Positions 1 through 6,761 of a stretch of 10,612 nt of DNA are shown here, one piece after another. A program made the translations under genes and the position numbers. The stretch is taken from assembly GCA_043749975.1 (NCBI GenBank), contig JAYVCL010000200.1, positions 1 to 10,612 on the forward strand. Reading direction: 5' to 3'. The notes beneath the pieces are model-generated. The model did not search any database, was not told the DNA's origin, and saw only the letters and a program-made list of their open reading frames with translations. Source of the DNA: JANYJJ01 sp043749975 (GTDB taxonomy: Bacteria > Pseudomonadota > Gammaproteobacteria > Burkholderiales > Burkholderiaceae_C). Within the stretch, counting starts at the first letter, position 1; every line of letters starts with the position of its first letter.

Positions 1-6
1 GCCACC

Positions 7-12
7 TACAAT
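7..12 (+). promoter_or_regulatory. Likely -10 element of the valS promoter
   Basis: TACAAT matches the sigma-70 consensus TATAAT at five of six positions and is followed by a short GC-containing stretch. Transcription would start near position 19, giving a leader of about 50 nt before the valS ATG at 72. The -35 box would lie outside the window, so the promoter cannot be confirmed here. Confidence 0.4.
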
Positions 13-71
13 TCGAGGCTAGCCGTTTGCAACTCGTTTCACCCGCAGCAGCGGCCCAACTGCCCGTTTTT

Positions 72-2999
72 ATGACTGAACTTGCCAAATCATTCGAGCC
101 CGCCGACATCGAAGCCCGTTGGGGTCCGCTGTGGGAAAGCAGCGGCGTCTATGCGCCGACGCTGGACCCTTCGAAACCGTCCTTCTGCATTCAGTTGCCG
201 CCGCCGAACGTGACCGGCACGCTGCACATGGGGCATGCGTTCAACCACACCATCATGGACGCGTTGACGCGCTATCACCGCATGCGTGGCGACAACACGC
301 TGTGGCTGCCAGGCACCGACCATGCAGGCATCGCGACGCAGATCGTGGTCGAGCGCCAGTTGCAGGACGAGGGCAAAACCCGCCACGACATCGGGCGCAA
401 GAATTTCGTCGCGCGTGTTTGGGAATGGAAGGAGCACAGCGGCAAGACCATCACCGACCAGATGCGCAGCCTGGGCGACACGGTGGACTGGTCGCGCGAA
501 TACTTCACGATGGACCCGGCGCAATCGGCGGTGGTCAACGAGACCTTCGTGCGCCTATTCGATGAAGGGCTGATCTATCGCGGCAAGCGGCTGGTGAGTT
601 GGGACCCGGTGTTGCGCTCGGCCGTCTCGGATCTGGAGGTCGAAAGCGAAGAAGAAGACGGCTTCTTGTGGCACATCCGTTACCCCCTTGCGGATGCGGA
701 CGGCAGCGTCGCGGCCGCTGGTGGAGCGGGCTCGCTGGTGGTGGCCACGACGCGGCCTGAGACGATGCTGGGCGACACCGCCGTGATGGTGCACCCCGAC
801 GACGAGCGCTACACCGCCTTCATCGGCAAGCACGTGCGGCTGCCGCTGTGCGATCGCACCATCCCCGTCATCGCTGACGCCTATGTCGACCGCGAGTTCG
901 GCACCGGCGTGGTCAAGGTCACGCCCGCCCACGATGCCAACGACTACGCGGTGGGCCAGCGCCACGGCCTGCCGATGATCGGCGTCCTGGCGCTCGACGC
1001 GACGGTGAACGACAACGCACCGGCGGCCTACCGCGGCCTCGACCGCTTCGTCGCGCGCAAGCGAGTGGTGGCCGATCTCGAAGCGCTGGGCCTGCTGGTC
1101 GAGACGAAGAAGCACAAGCTCACCGTGCCGCGCTGTGCGCGCACCGGCCAGATCGTCGAGCCGATGCTGACCGACCAATGGTTCATGGCGATGACCAAAC
1201 CCGGCTCCGACGGAGGGTCGATCGCCGGCCGCGCGATTCATGCGGTCGAGTCTGGCGAGGTGCGCTTCGTGCCAGCGCAGTGGGTGAACACCTGGGACCA
1301 GTGGATGAACAACATCCAGGACTGGTGCATCTCGCGCCAACTCTGGTGGGGCCATCAGATCCCGGCCTGGTATGGCAGCGGCGGCGAAATTTTCGTCGCC
1401 CGCAGCGTCGACGAGGCGAAGGCCAAGGCGGCCGCTGCTGGCTACACCGGTGAGCTCGCGCGCGACGAGGACGTGCTCGACACCTGGTACTCGGCGGCGC
1501 AATTTCCGTTCTCGACGCTCGGCTGGCCGGCCAGGACGGTCGAGCAAGACCTGTTCCTGCCGTCCACCGTGCTGGTCACGGGGCACGACATCATTTTCTT
1601 CTGGGTGGCCCGGATGATCATGATGACGCTGCACTTCACGCGAACCGACGATTGCCCAAAGGGCAAGGTGCCGTTCCGCGATGTCTACATCCACGGTCTG
1701 GTGCGCGATGCACACGGCCAGAAGATGAGCAAGAGCGAAGGCAACGTGCTCGACCCGGTCGACCTGATTCAGGGCGTCGATCTGGACACGCTGATCAAGA
1801 AATCGACCGTCGGCCTGCGCAAGCCCGAGACCGCACCGAAGGTGGCCGCGCGGGTGACCAAGGAGTTCCCCGAAGGCATGTCGGCCTACGGTGCCGATGC
1901 GCTGCGCTTCACGATGGCAAGCTATGCCAGCCTGGGCCGAAGCATCAACTTCGACACCAAGCGCTGCGAGGGCTACCGCAACTTCTGCAACAAGCTCTGG
2001 AACGCCACGCGATTCGTGCTGATGAACTGCGAGGCGCACGACTGCGGCCTGGTCGAGCACACCAAGGCCGAGTGCGAACCCGGCCAGCCGTTTCACCGCT
2101 ACCTGGTGTTCAGCCCGGCCGACAAGTGGATCAGCAGCGAATTGCAGCGGGTCGAGGCGGCGGTCGAGAAAGGCTTTGCCGATTACCGGCTCGACAACGT
2201 GGCCAATTCGGCTTACGCCTTCGTGTGGGACGAGTACTGCGACTGGTACCTGGAAATCGCCAAGGTGCAGATTCAAACCGGCAGCGAAGCACAGCAGCGT
2301 GCCACCCGCCGCACCCTGATCCGCGTGCTGGAAACCGTGTTGCGCCTGCTGCACCCGATCGCGCCCTTCATCACCGCCGAGTTGTGGGAGCGCGTGGTGC
2401 ACGTGGCTGGGCGCAAGGCCGCCACCTCCGATTCCTCGGGGAGCAAGGACGAAGGTGCCGGCATCGTTATCGCTGCTTATCCCAAGGCGCAGTTGGACCG
2501 TGTCGACGCAAAAGCCGATGCCTGGGTGGCGCAACTCAAAGGCATGGTGGGCACCTGCCGCAACCTGCGCAGCGAGATGAACCTGTCACCGGCGGTGCGC
2601 GTGCCATTGCTGACATTCGGCACTGCCGACGATGCGGCCTTCATCGAAGCGGCCACGCCGCTGTTGAAGGCCCTGGCCAAGGTGTCGGACGTGCAGGTGT
2701 TCAGCGACGAGGCCGCCTTCGCTCAGGCCACGCGCAACGCGCCGGTGGTGGTGTTTGGCGACACACGCCTCGCGCTGCATGTGCAGGTCGACGTGGCTGC
2801 CGAGCGCGAGCGGCTGGGCAAGGAAATCAAGCGCCTGGACGGCGAGATCACCAAGGCCACAGCCAAGCTGGCGAATGAGGGTTTCGTGGCGCGTGCGCCG
2901 GCGGCAGTGGTGACTCAGGAACAGCAACGCGTGGCCGAGTTCACGGCAACACGGGACCGCCTTCAAGACCAGGCTCGACGTTTGCAAGCGTCGATCTGA
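72..2999 (+). CDS. valS: Valine--tRNA ligase (ValRS)
   Basis: Class I aminoacyl-tRNA synthetase that charges tRNA-Val with valine and hydrolyses misacylated Thr-tRNA; cytoplasmic. With the ATG at 72 the protein has 975 residues, a normal length for bacterial ValRS. Visible signatures are the PPPNVTGTLHMGHA block with HMGH at residues 52-55, the CP1 editing motif TTRPETMLGD at 226-235, and KMSKS at 551-555 in GQKMSKSEGNVLDP. An anticodon-binding domain follows, and from about residue 910 to the end there is a charged, heptad-like stretch matching the ValRS C-terminal coiled-coil arm. An in-frame TTG at 27 would add 15 residues (MQLVSPAAAA...), but the ATG starts the usual MTELAKSFEP N-terminus; neither has a clear Shine-Dalgarno sequence. 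The 3' end overlaps the convergent gene at 2941-3918 by 59 bp. No damage is visible. Confidence 0.98.
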   Translation: MTELAKSFEPADIEARWGPLWESSGVYAPTLDPSKPSFCIQLPPPNVTGTLHMGHAFNHTIMDALTRYHRMRGDNTLWLPGTDHAGIATQIVVERQLQDEGKTRHDIGRKNFVARVWEWKEHSGKTITDQMRSLGDTVDWSREYFTMDPAQSAVVNETFVRLFDEGLIYRGKRLVSWDPVLRSAVSDLEVESEEEDGFLWHIRYPLADADGSVAAAGGAGSLVVATTRPETMLGDTAVMVHPDDERYTAFIGKHVRLPLCDRTIPVIADAYVDREFGTGVVKVTPAHDANDYAVGQRHGLPMIGVLALDATVNDNAPAAYRGLDRFVARKRVVADLEALGLLVETKKHKLTVPRCARTGQIVEPMLTDQWFMAMTKPGSDGGSIAGRAIHAVESGEVRFVPAQWVNTWDQWMNNIQDWCISRQLWWGHQIPAWYGSGGEIFVARSVDEAKAKAAAAGYTGELARDEDVLDTWYSAAQFPFSTLGWPARTVEQDLFLPSTVLVTGHDIIFFWVARMIMMTLHFTRTDDCPKGKVPFRDVYIHGLVRDAHGQKMSKSEGNVLDPVDLIQGVDLDTLIKKSTVGLRKPETAPKVAARVTKEFPEGMSAYGADALRFTMASYASLGRSINFDTKRCEGYRNFCNKLWNATRFVLMNCEAHDCGLVEHTKAECEPGQPFHRYLVFSPADKWISSELQRVEAAVEKGFADYRLDNVANSAYAFVWDEYCDWYLEIAKVQIQTGSEAQQRATRRTLIRVLETVLRLLHPIAPFITAELWERVVHVAGRKAATSDSSGSKDEGAGIVIAAYPKAQLDRVDAKADAWVAQLKGMVGTCRNLRSEMNLSPAVRVPLLTFGTADDAAFIEAATPLLKALAKVSDVQVFSDEAAFAQATRNAPVVVFGDTRLALHVQVDVAAERERLGKEIKRLDGEITKATAKLANEGFVARAPAAVVTQEQQRVAEFTATRDRLQDQARRLQASI

Positions 3000-3918
3000 G
3001 TCGGCGCGGCGCGCCGGGCGTGAGCCTCAACAGCTCGTCGATGCGCCTGGCCACCGCCCAGGCACTGCGCAGTCGCGACTCGCGCGTGGTGCTGGCCACC
3101 ATCGGGGTGACTTGAATCATGTCGATGCCGGCCAGCGGACGGCCATCATCGCGCGCGCCGGGCTCCAGGCTGTCGAACCACGCGGCGGCAATGCGTCCGC
3201 TGGACATCGCCTCGGCCAGCGCCGTCGCATCGAACAAGCCGGAGTGGCCGATGTTGACGATCACCTGATTCGGTTTGCAAAACGGCAGCAACCGCTCGCC
3301 AAGCAGGCCCTGATAGCGGCTGAAGTAGGCCAACTGCACGCACACCGCGTCTGAGGTTTGCAGCAGCTCGAGCAGGCTCAAGGGCTTGATGCGCCAGCGC
3401 TGCCACACACCGTCGCTCGAATGCACAGACGGGTCGTAACCCGCCACACGCGTCCCGAAGCCGGACAGCAGTTGCGACATCCAGCGGGCTGCCGGCGACA
3501 TGCCGATCAAGCCGACGCTGGCGGCCCCGAGTTCGCGCCCGACCAGCATGCCGTCAGAGCCCATGACCGGAATCCGGCGCAGCAAGGACAGAAACGCGCC
3601 GATCGCGAATTCGGCTTCCGCCCGCGCCGTGGCGTTGGCGCTGCGCACGACCTCGACACCAGCACGGGTGCAGGCGTCCAGGTCGATGTTCTGGGCTCCC
3701 ACACTGATGCAGCCAACCGCCCGCAACGCCGGCGCGGAATGCAAGACCTGGGCATTGACGAACACCGAGGGCGGCAAGATCAGGGCTCGCACGTCGTACA
3801 AGGCTTGACGCAGCGCGCGCGAGTCCTGTGCCAGTTCGGGCTGGTAGCGCACCGAGTGACGCGCATCGAGCCAGCGCAAGACGTCGTCGTCGATGGCCTC
3901 GACGATCAGCAGATCCAT
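2941..3918 (-). CDS. D-2-hydroxyacid dehydrogenase family protein, probably catalytically inactive
   Basis: 325 residues with the fold order of the D-isomer-specific 2-hydroxyacid dehydrogenases: an N-terminal flavodoxin-like substrate domain, a central Rossmann domain from about residue 100 to 270 (entered by the RAEAEFAIGAFLSLL helix), and a return to the first domain. Landmarks aligned by eye show that the active site is gone. The catalytic Arg of the usual N-x-x-R-G motif is His225 (VNIGHSGLFD). The catalytic Glu, five residues after the conserved Asp249, is Gly254 (FDSLEPGA). The catalytic His of TPH is Met273 (VTPMVAS). The GxGxxG loop reads G-M-S-P-A-A at 139-144. An Asp after the second Rossmann strand (YDP, 161-163) remains, so a nucleotide might still bind. 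The frame is intact, so this looks like a maintained protein and not a decaying gene. It is divergent from galU, with 81 bp between the starts. Its last roughly 20 codons lie antisense to the end of valS. True function unknown. Confidence 0.85.
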   Translation of the reverse strand: MDLLIVEAIDDDVLRWLDARHSVRYQPELAQDSRALRQALYDVRALILPPSVFVNAQVLHSAPALRAVGCISVGAQNIDLDACTRAGVEVVRSANATARAEAEFAIGAFLSLLRRIPVMGSDGMLVGRELGAASVGLIGMSPAARWMSQLLSGFGTRVAGYDPSVHSSDGVWQRWRIKPLSLLELLQTSDAVCVQLAYFSRYQGLLGERLLPFCKPNQVIVNIGHSGLFDATALAEAMSSGRIAAAWFDSLEPGARDDGRPLAGIDMIQVTPMVASTTRESRLRSAWAVARRIDELLRLTPGAPRRLRSTLANVEPGLEGGPVLP

Positions 3919-3973
3919 GAAACCAGCGGCGTTGTCAAACGAGGGTCGGTGATCGACTTCATGCCAGAATGAA

Positions 3974-3988
3974 ATGCATCAACTGCAT
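3974..3988. repeat. Short inverted repeat upstream of galU
   Basis: ATGCA, five bases (TCAAC), then TGCAT form a perfect 5-bp-arm dyad starting 26 bases before the galU ATG, in the 81-bp gap between divergent genes. It could be a regulator-binding site, but arms this short occur by chance. I could not identify a convincing -35/-10 pair in this gap for either gene; CAGAAT at 3965-3970 is only a weak -10 candidate. Confidence 0.25.
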
Positions 3989-3999
3989 ACGGTAAATAA

Positions 4000-4866
4000 A
4001 TGCTTGTCACCAAAGCGATCTTTCCTGTGGCCGGTCTCGGAACCCGCTTCCTTCCGGCGACGAAGGCCCAACCGAAAGAGATGCTGCCGGTGGTCGACAA
4101 GCCTCTGATCCAGTACGCCGTCGAAGAAGCCTATGCCGCCGGAGTGCGCGAGATGATCTTCGTCACGGGGCGACACAAGCGCCCCATCGAAGATCACTTT
4201 GACATGACTTTCGAGTTGGAGGTAGCCCTGGAACAGGCGGGTAAGCAGGAACTTCTGGCTGTGGTACGCAGCGTCAAACCCGATGACATGGAGTGCATCT
4301 ACGTGCGTCAGGCGCAGGCGCTGGGGCTCGGCCATGCGGTGCTGTGCGCACAGCGCCTGGTGGGCAATGAACCCTTCGCGGTGCTGCTGGCCGACGACCT
4401 GATGGTGGGCGACACGCCGGTGCTCAAGCAAATGGTCGAGCAGTACGCAGAGTGGCGCGTTTCGATCCTCGCGGTGCAAGAAGTACCGGCCGAGCAGACG
4501 CGCCGCTACGGCATCGTGGCGGGCACGGCCATCAACGATCAACTGATCGATGTCAATCGCATCGTCGAAAAGCCCGCACCCGAAGACGCCCCCTCACGCC
4601 TGGGTGTGGCCGGGCGCTACATCCTGACGCCGGGGGTGTTCCACGAAATTGCGAATCAGCAGCGCGGCGTGGGCAACGAGATTCAGCTCACCGACGGCAT
4701 TGCCGGGTTGCTGCGCCGCGAAAAGGTGTTTGCCTATCGCTACGAAGGCAAGCGTTACGACTGCGGCAGCAAGGAAGGCTTCCTGCAGGCCAATGTGGAA
4801 CTGGCGCTGGCGCACCCGCAATTGGGCCCGGGATTCAGGGACTTTCTGGCGACGCTGGGCGGTTGA
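4000..4866 (+). CDS. galU: UTP--glucose-1-phosphate uridylyltransferase
   Basis: Makes UDP-glucose and pyrophosphate from UTP and glucose-1-phosphate in the cytoplasm, supplying precursors for surface polysaccharides and galactose metabolism. The 288-residue protein has the bacterial GalU length and motifs: the nucleotide-binding PVAGLGTRFLPATKAQPKEMLP block at residues 9-30, VDKPLIQY at 32-39, the metal-binding ADD at 131-133, the RIVEKP motif at 187-192, GNEIQLTDGI at 225-234, and YDCGSKEGFLQANVELAL near the C-terminus. The ATG at 4000 gives the expected N-terminus; only a weak GGTA lies upstream as ribosome-binding site. Transcribed away from the hydroxyacid dehydrogenase-like gene and towards tusA. 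Only 57 bp separate the galU and tusA stop codons, and that gap holds most of a palindromic repeat array. It could act alone, since no other sugar-nucleotide genes are present. Confidence 0.97.
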   Translation: MLVTKAIFPVAGLGTRFLPATKAQPKEMLPVVDKPLIQYAVEEAYAAGVREMIFVTGRHKRPIEDHFDMTFELEVALEQAGKQELLAVVRSVKPDDMECIYVRQAQALGLGHAVLCAQRLVGNEPFAVLLADDLMVGDTPVLKQMVEQYAEWRVSILAVQEVPAEQTRRYGIVAGTAINDQLIDVNRIVEKPAPEDAPSRLGVAGRYILTPGVFHEIANQQRGVGNEIQLTDGIAGLLRREKVFAYRYEGKRYDCGSKEGFLQANVELALAHPQLGPGFRDFLATLGG

Positions 4867-4874
4867 AAACTGCG

Positions 4875-4940
4875 TGCGGCGCAGGTGAGCGACGAATTAC
4901 CTGCGGCGCAGGTGAGCGACGAACTACCTGCGACGCAGGT
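4875..4940. repeat. 27-bp tandem array with spaced palindromes between galU and tusA
   Basis: Two nearly identical 27-bp units (4875-4901 and 4902-4928, one difference) are followed by the start of a third, diverged unit. Each unit carries TGCGGCGCAGGT, a 12-base spacer reading GAGCGACGAAYT, then ACC. The joins create odd-length palindromes: ACCTGCG-G-CGCAGGT at 4899-4913 and ACCTGCG-A-CGCAGGT at 4926-4940, plus the shorter TGCGGCGCA at 4875-4883. Neighbouring units can also pair across the spacer through 12-base arms with one mismatch (4875-4886 with 4899-4910; 4902-4913 with 4926-4937). The tusA stop codon lies inside the array. It sits between convergent genes, so it may act as a two-way transcription barrier, but there is no T-run. 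It is not a CRISPR: the 'spacers' are the same. Confidence 0.8.
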
Positions 4941-5151
4941 AGTGAATGAACTCATCGTCGCTGGCAGCTTGCTCGACCAACTCATTGCCGGTTTGCCTGG
5001 CAAACGCCTGGAAATCGCGCATCGAACCGGGGTCGGTGGCCAGCACCTTGAGCACCTGGCCACTGGTCATGTCGGCCAGCGCCTTCTTCGCTTTCAGAAT
5101 GGGCAGCGGGCAGTTCAGGCCGCGGGTGTCGAGTTCTTTCTGGGCGTTCAT
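4924..5151 (-). CDS. tusA: TusA-family sulfur carrier protein
   Basis: 75 residues, close to the roughly 80 of E. coli TusA. The family carries a persulfide on a conserved Cys and hands sulfur on for tRNA 2-thiouridine formation, molybdenum cofactor work or sulfur oxidation, depending on the organism. The N-terminus holds the signature LDTRGLNCPLPILKAKKAL, with the sulfur-bearing Cys at residue 14 followed by Pro-x-Pro. A DPGSMRDFQAFARQTGNELV segment matches the second half of the fold. The start at 5151 is chosen because AAAGGA lies six bases upstream; the frame stays open to 5250 but the extra residues look non-TusA. It is the last gene of an apparent cysM-Nudix-tusA operon, 26 bp after the Nudix stop. 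Its final Arg codons and TAG stop fall inside the palindromic array. No tusBCD or tusE is visible, so its sulfur partners are not known from this window. Confidence 0.9.
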   Translation of the reverse strand: MNAQKELDTRGLNCPLPILKAKKALADMTSGQVLKVLATDPGSMRDFQAFARQTGNELVEQAASDDEFIHYLRRR

Positions 5152-5157
5152 GGCGAG

Positions 5158-5163
5158 TCCTTT
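5158..5163 (-). promoter_or_regulatory. Ribosome-binding site of tusA
   Basis: On the minus strand this reads AAAGGA, six bases before the ATG at 5151. It decides the start of tusA against the longer open frame. It is the clearest Shine-Dalgarno sequence I see in the window. Confidence 0.7.
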
Positions 5164-5177
5164 GCATCGAGGCAATT

Positions 5178-5732
5178 CTAGGTCGAAGGCGCCTCTGCGC
5201 GAGGTGGCAGTTCCATCCACTGAGGCGTGTGTCCCCGCGCGGTCAACCAATCGGCCAGCGCGTAGCCGGTGCCGGCGCGCCAGCAGCGAACCGCCTCGGG
5301 TGCCACGGTGCGGTACTCGACCAGTTCGGGCGACAGCACGATCTCGCCCCGCGCCACCGCGTGGTAGGCAATGATCACCTGGTTCATGCGCTGGAAGTCG
5401 TAGACGCCAATCAGCGCCAGCGAATCGACCGCCAGCGAAGTCTCTTCGCCAATCTCGCGCGTGATGCCTTGTTGCGGCGTTTCACCCGCCTCCATGAAGC
5501 CGGTGATGAGCCCGAAGAATTTGCCCGGCCAGGCCGCATTGTGCGCCAGCAGCACATGGCCGTCCCGGTCGGCCAGTTCGATCACCGCGGCCAGCACCGG
5601 GGTGGGGTTGTTCCAGTGCGTCCAGTCGCAGGCGGGGCAGCGCAGGCGCGTCTTCGCTCCGCCGTCTTCTTCCTGGGCCAGCGGTTGCAGCGGCGTGGCG
5701 CAGTTGGGGCAAAAGTTGTGGCTGTGCTGCAT
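5178..5732 (-). CDS. Nudix hydrolase with N-terminal zinc ribbon
   Basis: 184 residues. Residues 8-35 form a four-cysteine zinc ribbon (FCPNC at 7-11, RCPAC at 31-35), as in the NADH pyrophosphatase zinc-ribbon family. The Nudix box runs from Gly78 to Leu100: G-x5-E84-x7-R92-E93-I-G-E96-E97, with the metal-binding Glu residues present. The final Gly of the consensus is Ser99. Nudix enzymes cleave nucleoside diphosphates linked to another group, such as NADH or ADP-ribose. The SQPWPFP motif that marks NudC-type NADH pyrophosphatases is missing after the box, and the protein is shorter than NudC, so the substrate cannot be named. The ATG at 5732 starts just ahead of the zinc ribbon, 8 bp after the cysM stop; no Shine-Dalgarno is visible, so translational coupling to cysM is likely. 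The open frame continues upstream through cysM antisense-frame sequence, which is a shadow. Confidence 0.9.
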   Translation of the reverse strand: MQHSHNFCPNCATPLQPLAQEEDGGAKTRLRCPACDWTHWNNPTPVLAAVIELADRDGHVLLAHNAAWPGKFFGLITGFMEAGETPQQGITREIGEETSLAVDSLALIGVYDFQRMNQVIIAYHAVARGEIVLSPELVEYRTVAPEAVRCWRAGTGYALADWLTARGHTPQWMELPPRAEAPST

Positions 5733-5740
5733 ACAAATAT

Positions 5741-6676
5741 TCAGGCAGGAAAGACGCCGGTGGACAGATAGCGGTCGCCACGATCGCAGACGATGAAGAC
5801 GATCGTCGCGTTCTCGACCTGCTTTGCAATCTGCAAGGCCACCCAACACGCGCCCGCTGCCGAGATACCGGCGAAAAGGCCCTCTTCGCGGGCCATGCGG
5901 CGCGCCATCTCTTCCGCGTCGGCCTGGCTCACCGAAACGGTTTCGTCGATGTGCTTCGGGTCGTAAATTTTCGGCAGGTAAGCCTGCGGCCATTTGCGGA
6001 TGCCAGGAATGCGCGAGCCTTCCTGCGGTTGCGCACCCACGATCTGCACCGCTGCGCTGTGCTCTTTCAAAAAGCGTGAGACACCGGTGATCGTGCCGGT
6101 GGTGCCCATGGCGCTGACGAAGTGCGTGACCTGCCCTTTCGTGTCGCGCCAAATCTCAGGGCCGGTGGTCTCGTAGTGCACGCGTGGGTTGTCGGCATTC
6201 GCGAACTGGTCCAGCACCCTGCCCTTGCCGTCGCGCTGCATCTGCTCGGCCAGGTCGCGTGCGTATTCCATGCCACCCGAACGCGGCGTGAGGATCAGCT
6301 CGGCACCGAAGGCAGTCATGGTCTGCGCCCGCTCGATGGACAGGTCTTCCGGCATGATCAGCAGCATGCGGTAGCCGCGAATGGCAGCCGCCATCGCCAA
6401 CGCAATACCGGTGTTGCCCGAGGTGGCCTCGATCAGCGTGTCGCCCGGCTTGATCTCGCCGCGCTCTTCGGCGCAGCGGATCATGCTGATCGCCGGCCGG
6501 TCTTTCACCGAGCCCGCCGGATTGTTGCCTTCGAGCTTGCCCAGGATGAGGTTGCCGCGTTGATCGTTGTCGATGCCGGGGATGCGCACCAGGCGCACCA
6601 GCGGCGTATTTCCGATCACGTCTTCGACGCTGGCGTAGTGCGGCTTTGGGGGCTTGCGGAGCTTGCTGGTGACCAT
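5741..6676 (-). CDS. cysM: Cysteine synthase B (O-acetylserine sulfhydrylase)
   Basis: PLP enzyme that makes cysteine from O-acetylserine and sulfide; the CysM isozyme in enterobacteria can also use thiosulfate. 311 residues, slightly longer than E. coli CysM (303). Motifs: IGNTPLVRL at 21-29; GNNPAGSVKDRPA with the PLP lysine at residue 58; EATSGNTGIALAMAAA with the substrate-binding TSGNTG at 85-90; the phosphate-binding GTTGTITGVSRF at 191-202; C-terminal CDRGDRYLSTGVF. The VKDR, GYRM.LIMPE and DRGDRYLSTGVF wording favours CysM over CysK. The ATG at 6676 is the only plausible start; it gives a basic 15-residue extension before the conserved core. GACAAT at 6682-6687 resembles a -10 element and, if used, would make the message nearly leaderless. 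First gene of the set with the Nudix hydrolase and tusA. Divergent from tRNA-Leu. Confidence 0.96.
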   Translation of the reverse strand: MVTSKLRKPPKPHYASVEDVIGNTPLVRLVRIPGIDNDQRGNLILGKLEGNNPAGSVKDRPAISMIRCAEERGEIKPGDTLIEATSGNTGIALAMAAAIRGYRMLLIMPEDLSIERAQTMTAFGAELILTPRSGGMEYARDLAEQMQRDGKGRVLDQFANADNPRVHYETTGPEIWRDTKGQVTHFVSAMGTTGTITGVSRFLKEHSAAVQIVGAQPQEGSRIPGIRKWPQAYLPKIYDPKHIDETVSVSQADAEEMARRMAREEGLFAGISAAGACWVALQIAKQVENATIVFIVCDRGDRYLSTGVFPA

Positions 6677-6696
6677 GCCGGCATTGTCGCAGGGCG

Positions 6697-6726
6697 TTCA
6701 AACTCAGCCGTCTCGCGTGCCATAAT
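6697..6726 (+). promoter_or_regulatory. Promoter of tRNA-Leu
   Basis: TTCAAA at 6697-6702 (four of six to TTGACA) and CATAAT at 6721-6726 (five of six to TATAAT) are separated by 18 bp. The sequence just after the -10 box is CCGCGC, the kind of GC-rich discriminator usually seen at stable-RNA promoters under stringent control. Transcription would start near 6733, leaving a leader of about 30 nt for RNase P removal. Confidence 0.55.
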
Positions 6727-6747
6727 CCGCGCTCTTTGAAGCGGATT
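6724..6747. repeat. 7-bp inverted repeat at the tRNA-Leu transcription start
   Basis: AATCCGC (6724-6730) and GCGGATT (6741-6747) are perfect inverted copies around a 10-base spacer. The left arm overlaps the -10 box and the spacer covers the expected start site. It could be a protein-binding site or simply fold in the leader RNA; nothing shows which. Confidence 0.4.
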
Positions 6748-6761
6748 GACCGCCTTCATTG

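Noticed and set aside
555..2534. 659-codon open frame antisense to valS
   Set aside because: The product is His/Arg/Ala-rich low-information sequence with no motif, typical of the antisense frame of a GC-rich gene; valS is certain on the other strand.
3003..3015. Small hairpin GGCGC-GGC-GCGCC just after the valS stop as a terminator
   Set aside because: Only five pairs, no T-run, and it lies within the coding part of the convergent gene; such GC-rich dyads are expected by chance here.
4875..4940. Mini CRISPR array
   Set aside because: The 12-base intervals between palindromes are virtually identical and the units are head-to-tail copies; there are no unique spacers and no cas genes.
5178..6152. 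Possible N-terminally extended (140-residue) Nudix fusion
   Set aside because: The extra part is cysM read in a different frame. The zinc ribbon begins right after the ATG at 5732, a natural start 8 bp after the cysM stop.
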